Translations under genes and position numbers: made by a program | In this document: positions 7,366 to 16,748 of the stretch, piece after piece | How the letters are laid out: each line of letters opens with the position of its first letter | Position numbering within the stretch: the stretch's first letter is position 1 | Source: Lachnospiraceae bacterium | GTDB taxonomy: Bacteria; Bacillota; Clostridia; Lachnospirales; Lachnospiraceae | Assembly (NCBI GenBank): GCA_017624495.1 | Contig: JAGAMY010000047.1 | Span: 42,468-106,467 of the forward strand | Direction of reading: 5' to 3' | DNA length: 64,000 nucleotides | The notes under the pieces: generated by a model | Told to the model about the DNA's origin: nothing | Database searches by the model: none | The model's input: only the letters and a program-made list of their open reading frames with translations

Positions 7366-10224
7366 CTATGGTTTCTGAAAAATTGCCTGATACAGTGTTT
7401 GATACAAAAGCTTGGTATCAATGGGCTTTGCAATATGTCCATTCATGCCGGCATTTAAAGACAGACTGACATCTTCTTCATAGGCATTAGCTGACATGGC
7501 ATAAATCGGAATCTGTTTTGCCTGCACATGGGAAGAAGCCCGGATAGCCTTTGTTGCCTCGTAGCCATCCATTTCCGGCATTTGTATATCCATAAGAACT
7601 GCTGCATATTTTTCCGGCTCTGCCTGCATAAACATCTCTACAGCTTCTTTTCCATTCCATGCATGCTCCGTCTGAATATTTACCATTGCCAGCAGCTCTT
7701 TTGCTATATCTGCATTGATTTTCGTATCTTCTGCAAGTAAAATCCTCATGCCATGAAAATCATACGTTATTTCTTCCTCTTCCGTCACTTCATCCGCAGA
7801 TATTTCCTTTACTGCATAACCCAAATCCAGTTCAAAAGGAATGGAAAATTTAAAAGTCGTACCTTCGCCTTTTTTCGATTTACAGGAAATTGTTCCCCGC
7901 ATAAGCTCTACAAGATTTTTGGTAATGGATAACCCTAAACCACTGCCGCCATGTTTTCGTGCTGTGCTGGCATCCTCCTGTTCAAAGGGCTTAAATATAC
8001 GCTCAAGCATCTCTTCGCTCATACCTTCCCCTGTATCCGTTACAGAGAAATTAAAATAGGATTTTTCCTGTCTTGCAGGTACTTCTTTTATCCGCAGGAT
8101 AATTTTCCCTCCGGAAGGTGTAAATTTACAGGCATTCGATACTAAATTCAATACTATCTGACGCAAACGGTATTCATCACCAAAAATCCTGTTATTTTTC
8201 ACTTCTGTCATATCCAGAACAAAATCCACCTTTTTTTGACGACAGGTCTCTGCATACACCACATGCACAGACTCTAAAACATCACTTAAGGCAAAGGATT
8301 CTTTTGCTAATTTCAGTTTATTACTTTCAATGGCTGACATATCTAAAATATCGTTAATAATCGTTAAGAGCATTTTTGAAGAAGTCTGGATTTTTTTCAG
8401 ATATTCCTCCATTTTCGGTGGGTTGTCCACATAATTTCCTGCCAATTCCAGCAATCCCATAACTGCATTCAGCGGTGTGCGTATCTCATGACTCATGGTG
8501 GCTAAAAAACAGCTTTTTGCATAGTTAGCATTATCAGCCTGTACAACGGCATCCGCCAGCTGACGGTTTTTTATTTCTAACCGCAGGTAATTTCTTCTGC
8601 GCACAGCAAAAAGCACTGTTATTAATATCAGCACAAGTGAACCTAATAATACAACTATCAGTGTTGCATAACGAAACTTATACACTATGTCCTTTAGGGT
8701 CAGTTCATAGCCATTTGTTACCGTATGATCCACTATAATCTGTGCGCTCTCCCTTGTGCCAATGGTCTCAATACATTTGTCAATAATGTGCATGATTATG
8801 CGGTTTTCTTCTGTATCCGCAAATGCAATTCCTGCTCTCTCCTGCATAAAAAATGCCGGAAGTACGACAAGCTCTTCATGCTGTGGCTTAGACAAAAGCG
8901 GTGTAATAGCATTCACATTCTGCGCCAAAAGGTCAGCCTTTCCATCTAATACCATATGTATACATTCATCCGTAGAATCAGCGCCAACCAGTTCAAACTC
9001 CGGATGACTTTTTATAATATAGTTTTCCAGTGCCGCATAACTTTGCGGAATAGCCACCCGATAGCTGATTTTCGGGTCATCTAATGCGTATTCCCTGCCT
9101 TTTTTCCCTGCTAATACCACTTCATCTGTATAAAAACAGTCGGATACCAACGTATCTTCATTATGAAAATCCGGATTCTCCGTCATGACTCCTGCAACCA
9201 TCTGCTCCGGGTGTGCTTTCATATAGTCTATTGGTTTCATCCCCACATCCATCATGACATAACGAAAGTCCAGTCCACTTTTTTCCTCGATTTTTTTAAC
9301 GATATCCACAGTAATTCCTGCAATTTCACCGTTTTCATCCACATAGGACATAGGCTTTAAATCCGGTATAAAGGCAACTGTCACCTGACCGCAGTCTTTT
9401 ATAAGCTCTACCTCTTCCCGTGTCAGGGCAGGGTCTGTAACTGCCACACCTTCTCCATAATATTTTTGAAACAGCTCTGCTTCAAAATAAGGCTCACTAA
9501 CTTTTATTTCTCCTAATGCTCTGTCCACCTCATTTACCAGTTCTATGTTTTCTTTTCCACTCATAAAATAAAATGGTTCAGAGCCAAACCGACATACCAC
9601 CTTATAATCGGATTTTAGTGCCAGACTGCCCAGCACTACCCCGTCAGCTTCCTGCTTTTCCAAGGCTTCAAAACAGGCATTTTGCGTAGGGTATGACAAC
9701 AATGTACAGGAAAATCCCATTTCCTTTGCATACGCTAAAAAACTCTCATTCTGAAAGCTGTCCTGTAACACCGCAATTTTCATCCCATCAAAGGCTGCAA
9801 AATCATTGTAATAGTAGTCTTCATTTTCACAGTCCACATAGAGCACCCCGGATTCTGCACCTATGGAGTATTTGGAAAAAAGATAATTTTCTTCTCTTTC
9901 CGGTGTTTTCTGGGCATGACAGATAAAATCAATATTACCCTCTGCAAGATTTTTCATATGATTTTCCCAACTGTCATATATATACGCATATTCCCAGCCT
10001 GTATATTTTGAAATCTCCTCTAAAAACTCCACACCGTATCCGGTCATTCTGCCATTTGCATCTTCCACAAAGAAACCATCATAATCAATATAACCGATTC
10101 TTATGGGTCTGTGTGTCTGCTGCGCTGCTCCTATTGATATAACATCCCATAGTAATAAGTTTCCCACCATGCATAAAAACAGCAGTAACAGCAGCGCAAA
10201 AAAATTTTTTACTCTTCTCTTCAT
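7366..10224 (-). CDS. BvgS/EvgS-like hybrid histidine kinase with two solute-binding domains
   Basis: 952 residues. A signal-anchor (about 7-30) is followed by two tandem extracellular family-3 solute-binding (Venus flytrap) domains, roughly 40-260 and 275-500, a membrane segment near 525-550, then HisKA with the H-box SHEIRTPLNAVMG, an HATPase (NLVSNACKF, DTGEGM, GGSGLGLSI) and a C-terminal receiver domain with LMDIQMPEMDGYEATKAIR. No separate output domain or HPt is present. Family-3 domains suggest an amino acid or similar small ligand. The gene is monocistronic, 21 bases downstream of mscL with a terminator after it. The architecture is well known; the ligand is unknown. Confidence 0.9.
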   Translation of the reverse strand: MKRRVKNFFALLLLLFLCMVGNLLLWDVISIGAAQQTHRPIRIGYIDYDGFFVEDANGRMTGYGVEFLEEISKYTGWEYAYIYDSWENHMKNLAEGNIDFICHAQKTPEREENYLFSKYSIGAESGVLYVDCENEDYYYNDFAAFDGMKIAVLQDSFQNESFLAYAKEMGFSCTLLSYPTQNACFEALEKQEADGVVLGSLALKSDYKVVCRFGSEPFYFMSGKENIELVNEVDRALGEIKVSEPYFEAELFQKYYGEGVAVTDPALTREEVELIKDCGQVTVAFIPDLKPMSYVDENGEIAGITVDIVKKIEEKSGLDFRYVMMDVGMKPIDYMKAHPEQMVAGVMTENPDFHNEDTLVSDCFYTDEVVLAGKKGREYALDDPKISYRVAIPQSYAALENYIIKSHPEFELVGADSTDECIHMVLDGKADLLAQNVNAITPLLSKPQHEELVVLPAFFMQERAGIAFADTEENRIIMHIIDKCIETIGTRESAQIIVDHTVTNGYELTLKDIVYKFRYATLIVVLLGSLVLILITVLFAVRRRNYLRLEIKNRQLADAVVQADNANYAKSCFLATMSHEIRTPLNAVMGLLELAGNYVDNPPKMEEYLKKIQTSSKMLLTIINDILDMSAIESNKLKLAKESFALSDVLESVHVVYAETCRQKKVDFVLDMTEVKNNRIFGDEYRLRQIVLNLVSNACKFTPSGGKIILRIKEVPARQEKSYFNFSVTDTGEGMSEEMLERIFKPFEQEDASTARKHGGSGLGLSITKNLVELMRGTISCKSKKGEGTTFKFSIPFELDLGYAVKEISADEVTEEEEITYDFHGMRILLAEDTKINADIAKELLAMVNIQTEHAWNGKEAVEMFMQAEPEKYAAVLMDIQMPEMDGYEATKAIRASSHVQAKQIPIYAMSANAYEEDVSLSLNAGMNGHIAKPIDTKLLYQTLYQAIFQKP

Positions 10225-10245
10225 TCCCCCAACACCACTTTTCTT

Positions 10246-10686
10246 TTATTCTTCTACTTCTAAAATGGATGTGCAATGTCCACAGCGGGTTGCTGCGATT
10301 GGTATTTCACTTACACAGTAGGGACATTTCTTTGTGGTCGGTGCTGCCGGTTTTTCCTCTTTTTTGGATAAGCGTTCATTCAATACATTGATGCCTTTTA
10401 CCAGAAAAAAAATCACAAAGGCTGTAATTAAGAAATTGATAATGGCTGTCAGAAAATTACCGTAAGCTAACACCGGAGCTTCTGCACTTTTTCCTAAAGT
10501 GACCTTTAAGTGGGAAAAATCCATACCGCCGAATATTCCTAAAACCGGTGTTAATATGTCCTGATTTAAGGATGTGACGATGGATGTAAATGCTCCGCCC
10601 ACAATTACACCGACTGCCATATCCATGACATTGCCACGCATAATAAATTTTTTGAATTCGTCAATAAAACCTGATTTTTTGCTCAT
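10246..10686 (-). CDS. mscL: Large-conductance mechanosensitive channel with C-terminal zinc ribbon
   Basis: 146 residues. The MscL signature is clear: FKKFIMRGNVMDMAVGVI and GGAFTSIVTSLNQDILTP, then the second membrane helix at about 65-88. It forms a homopentameric pore that opens under membrane tension and releases solutes on osmotic downshock. In place of the usual charged C-terminal helix the protein ends in a zinc-ribbon-like CPYC-x(12)-CGHC. The start codon overlaps by four bases (ATGA) the stop of the broken gene upstream, so it may rely on readthrough from that promoter. Confidence 0.93.
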   Translation of the reverse strand: MSKKSGFIDEFKKFIMRGNVMDMAVGVIVGGAFTSIVTSLNQDILTPVLGIFGGMDFSHLKVTLGKSAEAPVLAYGNFLTAIINFLITAFVIFFLVKGINVLNERLSKKEEKPAAPTTKKCPYCVSEIPIAATRCGHCTSILEVEE

Positions 10687-11597
10687 ATCTTTTGTTCCTT
10701 TCTGTGTGTTTTAACATTTGTACTTATCTGTTCTTCTTTTACAATTGGCAACACTGACATTTTGGTCTGCATTTCCTTTATTTGCTTTTCCATCGATGCG
10801 ATTATGGCATCTTTCTCTTCTATCACAGTTTCCATCTTGGCAATAGCCTTCTGATAAGAACGCAAATCCGCATAGTAATCTTCCCTATCCCGACACCGCT
10901 TTATCACTTCCTCCTGAGCACTCATGCGAAAAACAGTTTGTGCAGTTTCTTTTAAATATTCATTTTTTTCTGCTAACATCTTTATTTCCTCCCATGTTTG
11001 CGATTTAAATAATGCTGCCCAATAATCTATCTGGTACTCTTTGTCCTCCTGTGTCGCCATTTCTATCTGTGTTAAGTCTATCACACAAAGTTCTAAATTG
11101 TCACTATATATCCGGTGATTTTTAGTATTCATAAATTTGTATCTTGCATAAAACTGCGGACAATCTTCAAATAGTGTATAATTCAAAAATCCAATATGTA
11201 TTACCGGTTTGATAGTATCGTATTCTTCACCGTGATTTACCTGGTCAAAAGAACGACATAGATAACTTAAAGAGCGATTTTCCTAATTTAACTGATTTGC
11301 TATCTGCATCTCTAAATTCATCCGTGTTTCATTATTGACAATTAAATTAATATCCAAACGAAACTCTTTATTTTCTATAGATTCCCCCAACAAAATCGGA
11401 TTTGTAATTTCTGCTTCTAACGGCATCTCCTTGGGTAAATGTAATAATGCACGAATCAACCCACATAATACTTTATTATTTGACTGTAAAACTGCACGAA
11501 ACATATAGTCGTTGAGCATGTTATAAGGAATTTCTCCAGTTGCTTCTTCTAATGAAGAAAATGTTATGACATCTATTATACTTTTTCCCATATTCAC
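10683..11597 (-). pseudogene. Rpn-family PD-(D/E)XK nuclease gene, broken by one in-frame amber codon
   Basis: Two open pieces, 11283-11597 (104 residues) and 10683-11186 (the translatable 3' part), lie in the same frame, separated only by TAG at 11285-11283. Across the gap the frame stays open and coherent: after the stop it reads ENRSLSYLCRSFDQ and VNHGEEYDTIKPVIHIGFLN. The whole resembles the Rpn family (COG5464 / PD-(D/E)XK transposase family): N-terminal LNDYMFRAVL, nuclease strands FRLDINLIVNNETRMNLEMQI, and a C-terminal coiled coil. The stop falls after QLN, where relatives usually have Trp, consistent with TGG to TAG. The family includes RecA-independent recombination-promoting nucleases. 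It is probably inactive, unless the amber codon is read through. Confidence 0.82.
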
Positions 11598-11711
11598 TTA
11601 TCCTCCTGTTTTTTGCAGAAATATCAAAAACTCCTGCTGTATAATATTTAAAAATGTGGTTTTAAAAAGCATGAATTTTCGAAGTGAAAAAGATAAAAAG
11701 ACAATTAAAAA

Positions 11712-11768
11712 TGTGCATCCTGAAAAATATGCTTTCTTGTAGAATAACATAGTTTTACAGGGTGCACA
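11712..11768 (-). terminator. Intrinsic terminator after the lipoprotein gene
   Basis: On the minus strand TGTGCACCCTG pairs with CAGGATGCACA across a loop of about 35 bases, followed by TTTTT. It lies shortly after the stop at 11787 and would end the long kinase/FHA transcription unit. The remainder of 11598-11711 is AT-rich and shows only a ribosome binding site for the gene at 11597. Confidence 0.6.
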
Positions 11769-11786
11769 AGAAATAATTCTATCACG

Positions 11787-13124
11787 TCAATTCAAACGAA
11801 CAAATTCACCATTCTCTGCATCAAACATGTATGTATACTCATAATACCCTTCACCACCTTCATGAGGCTGTGCAAAATACATATCATTTTCTATCTTATA
11901 AAAATTAGAATGTTGACCGGAAACCTCAGGCTGGTAAACTTTACCATCTTTGATACCATACAAATATGTTTCCTGTCCAGCCATTCCACCAAATGTCAGA
12001 AACTTTGCACTTCCGGTATCCATAATGACAGAATTTCTTATTTCAGCAGAACGAATATAACCTCCGCCATATCCTGCTAAATATGCAAAGTTTGCAATGC
12101 ATGTCACCTGACAATCGGAACTTACATAATAAATTTTTGCATTATCTATATCCCAGCCACTATCTGTTCCGGTAATTCCAAACATTTCTACTGTTCCATC
12201 CGCATCAAAATCCTCACTAAAATAATTCAAAACATTTTCTTCACCAGCTACTTCATTTAATGCTTTTTTTAATGCTATGTCCAAGGGCATTTCTTCCTGT
12301 GGAGTATAATTCGAAAATACATTTAGTGAAATACTTGTAATTTCTCTATTTTTATTAATTTCCAAAGCTTCTTCTTCCGTAAGCTGTTTCATCTTTGACG
12401 TATCATATGAATTTTCTTTATTATAACAGGATGCATCCCCAAAAAACCATGGATTGTCCGCATCAGCATTACTGTCATAAACTAAGATTTCTTTTAATGC
12501 CAATGCTTTTTCCTCGGGCTTAACTACATACGTTTCCTGTGTACTAAGATTTGCCCCAGAGGAACTTTCTAAGTAAACCGTTTTGTCTTCACATAAATAA
12601 TACATACTTCGTTCACCACTAGATACCAAATGAATAACTTCATCGCCCACACAAGTATATAAATCGTATAACATTCCCATACCTGCTTCCGGTACTGGTG
12701 TAACCAATAACTCAGAAACACCATTTCCATCTAAATCTATAAAAGTATACCCAGCATCCGCTAAAGTTTTTGCTGATGTATAAGCCCAATGCCAAAGGTA
12801 ACTGACATCTTCCGTTTTATCCCAACCACCGGCAATTTTATAATAATACATATCTAAAATATCTTTATAAATTTCTTCATCTGTATATACAACCTCTGTT
12901 TCTTCTGTATCCGCCATTATCTCTGTTTCCTGCACAATTTCTGTATTTTCTGTCTCTGCTTCACTTAAAATTTCTTTCATTGCATCTATATATAATTCTG
13001 ATTCCGTACTATTTTTAGTTACTTCCTGCACAGATTTTTCTTCTACAGATTTCTCTGTATTACCACAGCCACTAATTACTGCTATACCTATACTTATTAG
13101 TAATATAATTATATTTCTTTTCAC
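11787..13124 (-). CDS. Predicted lipoprotein of unknown function
   Basis: About 445 residues from a GTG at 13124-13122, chosen because GGAGG lies eight bases upstream; an ATG at 13157 would add 11 residues without a ribosome binding site. The N terminus is a lipoprotein signal (VKRNIIILLISIGIAVISGC) with the lipobox Cys. An acidic Glu/Thr-rich linker of about 60 residues follows, then a globular part with short repeats resembling FG-GAP/EF-like strands (YTFIDLDGNGVSELLV and DFDADGTVEMFGI). The family is not identified. It is the last gene of the kinase/FHA block and sits between two hairpins, so it may have its own expression level. It is probably membrane-tethered outside the cell. Confidence 0.7.
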   Translation of the reverse strand: MKRNIIILLISIGIAVISGCGNTEKSVEEKSVQEVTKNSTESELYIDAMKEILSEAETENTEIVQETEIMADTEETEVVYTDEEIYKDILDMYYYKIAGGWDKTEDVSYLWHWAYTSAKTLADAGYTFIDLDGNGVSELLVTPVPEAGMGMLYDLYTCVGDEVIHLVSSGERSMYYLCEDKTVYLESSSGANLSTQETYVVKPEEKALALKEILVYDSNADADNPWFFGDASCYNKENSYDTSKMKQLTEEEALEINKNREITSISLNVFSNYTPQEEMPLDIALKKALNEVAGEENVLNYFSEDFDADGTVEMFGITGTDSGWDIDNAKIYYVSSDCQVTCIANFAYLAGYGGGYIRSAEIRNSVIMDTGSAKFLTFGGMAGQETYLYGIKDGKVYQPEVSGQHSNFYKIENDMYFAQPHEGGEGYYEYTYMFDAENGEFVRLN

Positions 13125-13149
13125 TTTAATTTCCTCCGTATTTTTATAA

Positions 13150-13179
13150 ATGCGCACTCCTAAAACTAAGAGTACGCAT
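13150..13179 (-). terminator. Hairpin after the LRR/CAP gene
   Basis: On the minus strand ATGCGTACTC pairs with GAGTGCGCAT (ten pairs, one G-U) across a ten-base loop; the following sequence TTTATAAAAATA is T-poor, so termination may be partial. It lies eight bases after the stop of the gene at 13187 and just before the ribosome binding site of the lipoprotein gene. Confidence 0.5.
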
Positions 13180-13186
13180 CTATTTT

Positions 13187-14881
13187 CTACAACACAGTTA
13201 TCTTTTTTGTCACAGCTCCTTTTTTATATCCCGGAAACCAGATTTTTATTTTTGCTGTGCCGGGTTTAACTCCTTTTATCTTTCCTTTTACCGCTTTACA
13301 GACGGATTTTTTCGTACTTTTATACTCCATGTTTTCTGCCGGAATCGAAATGACAAGGAACTGATTGTACCATGCTACATTTACATCTATCGTGCCGCCT
13401 GCGCCAACTGTAGAAGATGTTATGGAAATGTTCGATACCTTTGCCAAATACTCCGGTGCAACCTTTATGGTTCGGTTTTTACTTTTATCTTTATAGGATT
13501 TTTCCTTTGCAACGGAAGATTTTTCTTCTCCAAAACACTGTACCCAGTATTTTATGCCGTTCATTTCTACACAGCCGATGCCAATGGTATTCCATCTCTT
13601 ATTTAAAATATTGGCTTTATGCCCCGGGGAATGCATCCAGTCGTCCATAACCATAGCTGCATCATGCTGACCAACGGCAATATTTTCTCCCCATACCAAT
13701 TCTGATATTGTATTCCATGAAAATCCCGAAGGTCTGCCATGACTATAATATAAGCAGTTTTCCGCACCACGAAACATGGCTGCTTCTAATAATTCCTTGT
13801 CCATTTTTAAGGTATTTAAGCCTTTCTTTTTCCGTTCCTTATTGACAAGTTTTAAAACTGCAAAGGCTTCTTTGTAGCACTCTTTTACCTTTATTTTGAC
13901 TCTGGCAGCTTTGCATAATGCACCATCCTCCATCTGGGATACATCATCCGGCAGATTTTTTGCTTTTGTACCTCTGGAAAATGTATATATGCCAATATCT
14001 CTTAAACTTGATGGCAGTTTTACACTTTTTAATGCTTTACATCCGTAAAATGCATAATTTCCAATTTTTTTCACTCTCTTTGGAAGGGTGATTTTTTTTA
14101 ATGAAGAGCAGTTGTAAAATGCAGCATCTTCTATGGTTTTTAAATCTTTCGGCAAGGATATGGATGCTAACTCACTACATTCTTCAAAAGCTGCTTTTTT
14201 TATGTTTGTAATGCCTGATGGTATTTGTATAGTCCGCAGTTCAACACAACAGGAAAATGCACTTTCACCAATGAAATTCAAACCTGCAGGTAACGTAATT
14301 TCTTTTATTCTCGTATCCTGAAATGCATAGGCATCTATTTTTTTCAACTGCTCCGGCAAGGTGATTTGCTCTAGACTGTAACACCGAACAAAAGCACCTT
14401 CTCCGATTTCAGTTACCGTAGAGGGAATTTTTATATCTGTCAGTTCATCACATTCATAAAATGCTGCTACACCTATGTAAGTAATGCCTTCGGACAGCTC
14501 TACTTTTTCAATTTTGTAAGCATCCTTGTACCATGGCGGTGTAGCCGGATAATCGTACATTTTTCCTGTTCCTGTAATAGTCAGGGTTTTATCGTTAAGT
14601 TTCCATGTAATTGCTTCACCACAACTGCCCTCACCATCCGGTTCATCATCCTCATACAGCCAGTCATCTTCATCCTCGATATTATCACCATATGGATTGC
14701 AAATCGTATATTTTGCTGTTGGTGCATATTGGCTTTGTTTTGCTTCGTATGTTACAGGTATATCTATGGATGTCTGTTCTGCCGGCTTTGCTTTTGCTTC
14801 TGCGGTGGTGAATTGCAGGCAGGCGAACAGAGTGAATACATAGAAACTGCAATGTGTGAATATTTTTTTGGTTTTTTGCAT
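13187..14881 (-). CDS. Secreted BspA-like LRR protein with CAP domain
   Basis: About 564 residues from the ATG at 14881-14879, which has a GGGGG site; a longer frame starts 39 bases earlier without support. After a signal peptide (to about 30) and an acidic linker come six to seven BspA-type LRR_5 repeats (KIPSTVTEIGEGAFVRCYSLEQ and similar, about 23 residues each, roughly 85-290). A CAP/SCP domain follows, with ENIAVGQHDAAMVMDDWMHS and the conserved HKANIL, then a C-terminal beta-sandwich resembling Big2 (GVKPGTAKIKIWFPGYKKG). BspA repeats mediate surface binding in many gut bacteria. It lies within the kinase/FHA run, 63 bases after the previous gene. Confidence 0.82.
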   Translation of the reverse strand: MQKTKKIFTHCSFYVFTLFACLQFTTAEAKAKPAEQTSIDIPVTYEAKQSQYAPTAKYTICNPYGDNIEDEDDWLYEDDEPDGEGSCGEAITWKLNDKTLTITGTGKMYDYPATPPWYKDAYKIEKVELSEGITYIGVAAFYECDELTDIKIPSTVTEIGEGAFVRCYSLEQITLPEQLKKIDAYAFQDTRIKEITLPAGLNFIGESAFSCCVELRTIQIPSGITNIKKAAFEECSELASISLPKDLKTIEDAAFYNCSSLKKITLPKRVKKIGNYAFYGCKALKSVKLPSSLRDIGIYTFSRGTKAKNLPDDVSQMEDGALCKAARVKIKVKECYKEAFAVLKLVNKERKKKGLNTLKMDKELLEAAMFRGAENCLYYSHGRPSGFSWNTISELVWGENIAVGQHDAAMVMDDWMHSPGHKANILNKRWNTIGIGCVEMNGIKYWVQCFGEEKSSVAKEKSYKDKSKNRTIKVAPEYLAKVSNISITSSTVGAGGTIDVNVAWYNQFLVISIPAENMEYKSTKKSVCKAVKGKIKGVKPGTAKIKIWFPGYKKGAVTKKITVL

Positions 14882-14944
14882 GGAAATACCCCCATTTTGT
14901 GAATTTATATACTTTTCCACTTTACTATAATCATTTATGATTTC

Positions 14945-16714
14945 TTATTTTCTTATTTTTACTTTTTTTAGCTTACTAAATTTACCATATAATTTTGTTC
15001 CATTGACAATTTTATAAGCTCTTACTTTATAATAATATGTACTTCCCCGATAGAGACCTTTTTGCTTATAACTTGTCTTTTTCTTTCCTAGTGATTTAAC
15101 TAAATAGAAGTAGTTTTTATTGGAACTATAATACGAACGGTAAATTTCATATCCGGAAACAGTGCTATCCTTTTTCCATTTTAAAGTAACTGTACCTTTA
15201 CCTGTATTCTTAGCACTTTTTAACGTAACTTTCTTTGGAAGTATATAAAAACTTGCACTTTGTGTTCCTGTATACTCGCCTATACCAGTTACTATAACGG
15301 TTGCTTTTCCCGGATTTTTGTTATTTTTATACAGTATAGTATAATCTACACCTTTACGCAATGTTGTACCATTGTAAGTTACTGTTACAGATGGTTTTAA
15401 TGCTTTTCCTGTACAGGTTTTACTGGGAATAGAGTTGATTACTGCATCGGCTAAGGAAGCAGATGTATCAATACTAAATATATACGTTCCTGTGGAGCCA
15501 TCCGATTCCCCATATCTATAACCTGTTACTTTCAAATAATAACTTCCTGCGGACAAGTCTTCTATCGTGTAACTGTCTGAACGATAACCCACATTTTCAT
15601 TCCATTCATTACCATCTGTATACCATACTTTTTCACCTGTACTGTCATATAATACAATTGTATAATATTTCATATAGGATGTTATATGAACACGAATATT
15701 CTGTTTTTTAGAAATTGAAAATTTATAATTATCAAATCTATCGTTTATAGCAATATGTCCTAGTATATTTCCTCCACTACTAATTGCATTTGCTGTTATA
15801 AAATCATTATTCGGTTCTGTGAAGGTTACACTTGCAGCAGCATAACTCATTCCTAAAGTATAATTTCCTGTAGATGCATCCGATGTTCTATACCTATAAC
15901 CTGTTATTTTCAAATAATAATTTCCTGTTGTTAAATCTACATCATATCCATCACTTCTGTATTTTAAATTTTCATTCCATTCATTAAAATCCGTTCCCCA
16001 TATCTCTTTCCCTGCATAATCATAAATATACATACTGTAATAACGCATATAGGATGTCATATTAAATGTAATCCGTCCATCCTGTGGAACATTAAAATAA
16101 TAAATATCATAACGGTCATTTACGGCTATCTGTCCATTCAATGTTCCATTAATACCTATAAACGATGCTGTTGCAAAATCATCATTCGGTTCTGCACAGC
16201 TTTCCCCAGCACTTACAAATTGTGTAGAAAAATTATAGATACCTGTAGAAGCCTCATTAGTATCATATCTATAACCAGTAACCTTTAAATAATAATTTCC
16301 ATTTTCTAAATCTACAGTATATGCATCACTTCTATATTGCAAATTTGAATTCCACTCATTAAACTCTGTTTCCCATATATTTTTTCCTGTACTATCATAA
16401 ATATACATACTATAATACCGCATATAGGATGTCATATTTATCGTCATTCTTCCAGACTGTCCCAAAGAAAATGCATATACTCTTTGTCTGTTATCTTCTG
16501 TTATAGAACCTGAACTCTGCGTACCAACTGCGAGAGTAATCGGATTGGCAAATTCATCACTTAGACTTCCATATACCTTTTCTTCTGTTCTACATTCTTC
16601 CCTTTGTATATCTGTCATTTCCACAGGATTTTCTATTTGTACTTCTGCACCCATAACAGACGTTGTCATTGCTAAGCTGACGGCTAATACTAATGTTAAT
16701 AAACGTTTTCTCAT
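14945..16714 (-). CDS. Secreted protein with three PPC-type repeats and fibronectin III-like domain
   Basis: About 589 residues from the ATG at 16714-16712 (AAGGTGA upstream); an upstream in-frame extension would overlap the FHA gene and looks spurious (Arg/Trp-rich). A signal peptide ending near VMGAEV is followed by three tandem beta-rich repeats of about 120-130 residues, each with TSYMRYYSMYIYDSTGK-like and YYLKVTGYRY segments, resembling bacterial pre-peptidase C-terminal (PPC) domains. A linker domain (SIPSKTCTGKALKPSVTVTY) and a C-terminal fibronectin III-like domain follow. No peptidase domain and no sortase motif are seen. It is probably a released or cell-wall-associated surface protein. 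Confidence 0.75.
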   Translation of the reverse strand: MRKRLLTLVLAVSLAMTTSVMGAEVQIENPVEMTDIQREECRTEEKVYGSLSDEFANPITLAVGTQSSGSITEDNRQRVYAFSLGQSGRMTINMTSYMRYYSMYIYDSTGKNIWETEFNEWNSNLQYRSDAYTVDLENGNYYLKVTGYRYDTNEASTGIYNFSTQFVSAGESCAEPNDDFATASFIGINGTLNGQIAVNDRYDIYYFNVPQDGRITFNMTSYMRYYSMYIYDYAGKEIWGTDFNEWNENLKYRSDGYDVDLTTGNYYLKITGYRYRTSDASTGNYTLGMSYAAASVTFTEPNNDFITANAISSGGNILGHIAINDRFDNYKFSISKKQNIRVHITSYMKYYTIVLYDSTGEKVWYTDGNEWNENVGYRSDSYTIEDLSAGSYYLKVTGYRYGESDGSTGTYIFSIDTSASLADAVINSIPSKTCTGKALKPSVTVTYNGTTLRKGVDYTILYKNNKNPGKATVIVTGIGEYTGTQSASFYILPKKVTLKSAKNTGKGTVTLKWKKDSTVSGYEIYRSYYSSNKNYFYLVKSLGKKKTSYKQKGLYRGSTYYYKVRAYKIVNGTKLYGKFSKLKKVKIRK

Positions 16715-16748
16715 ACCTTTCACCTTATCCTTTCCGTATTTTTCACTA

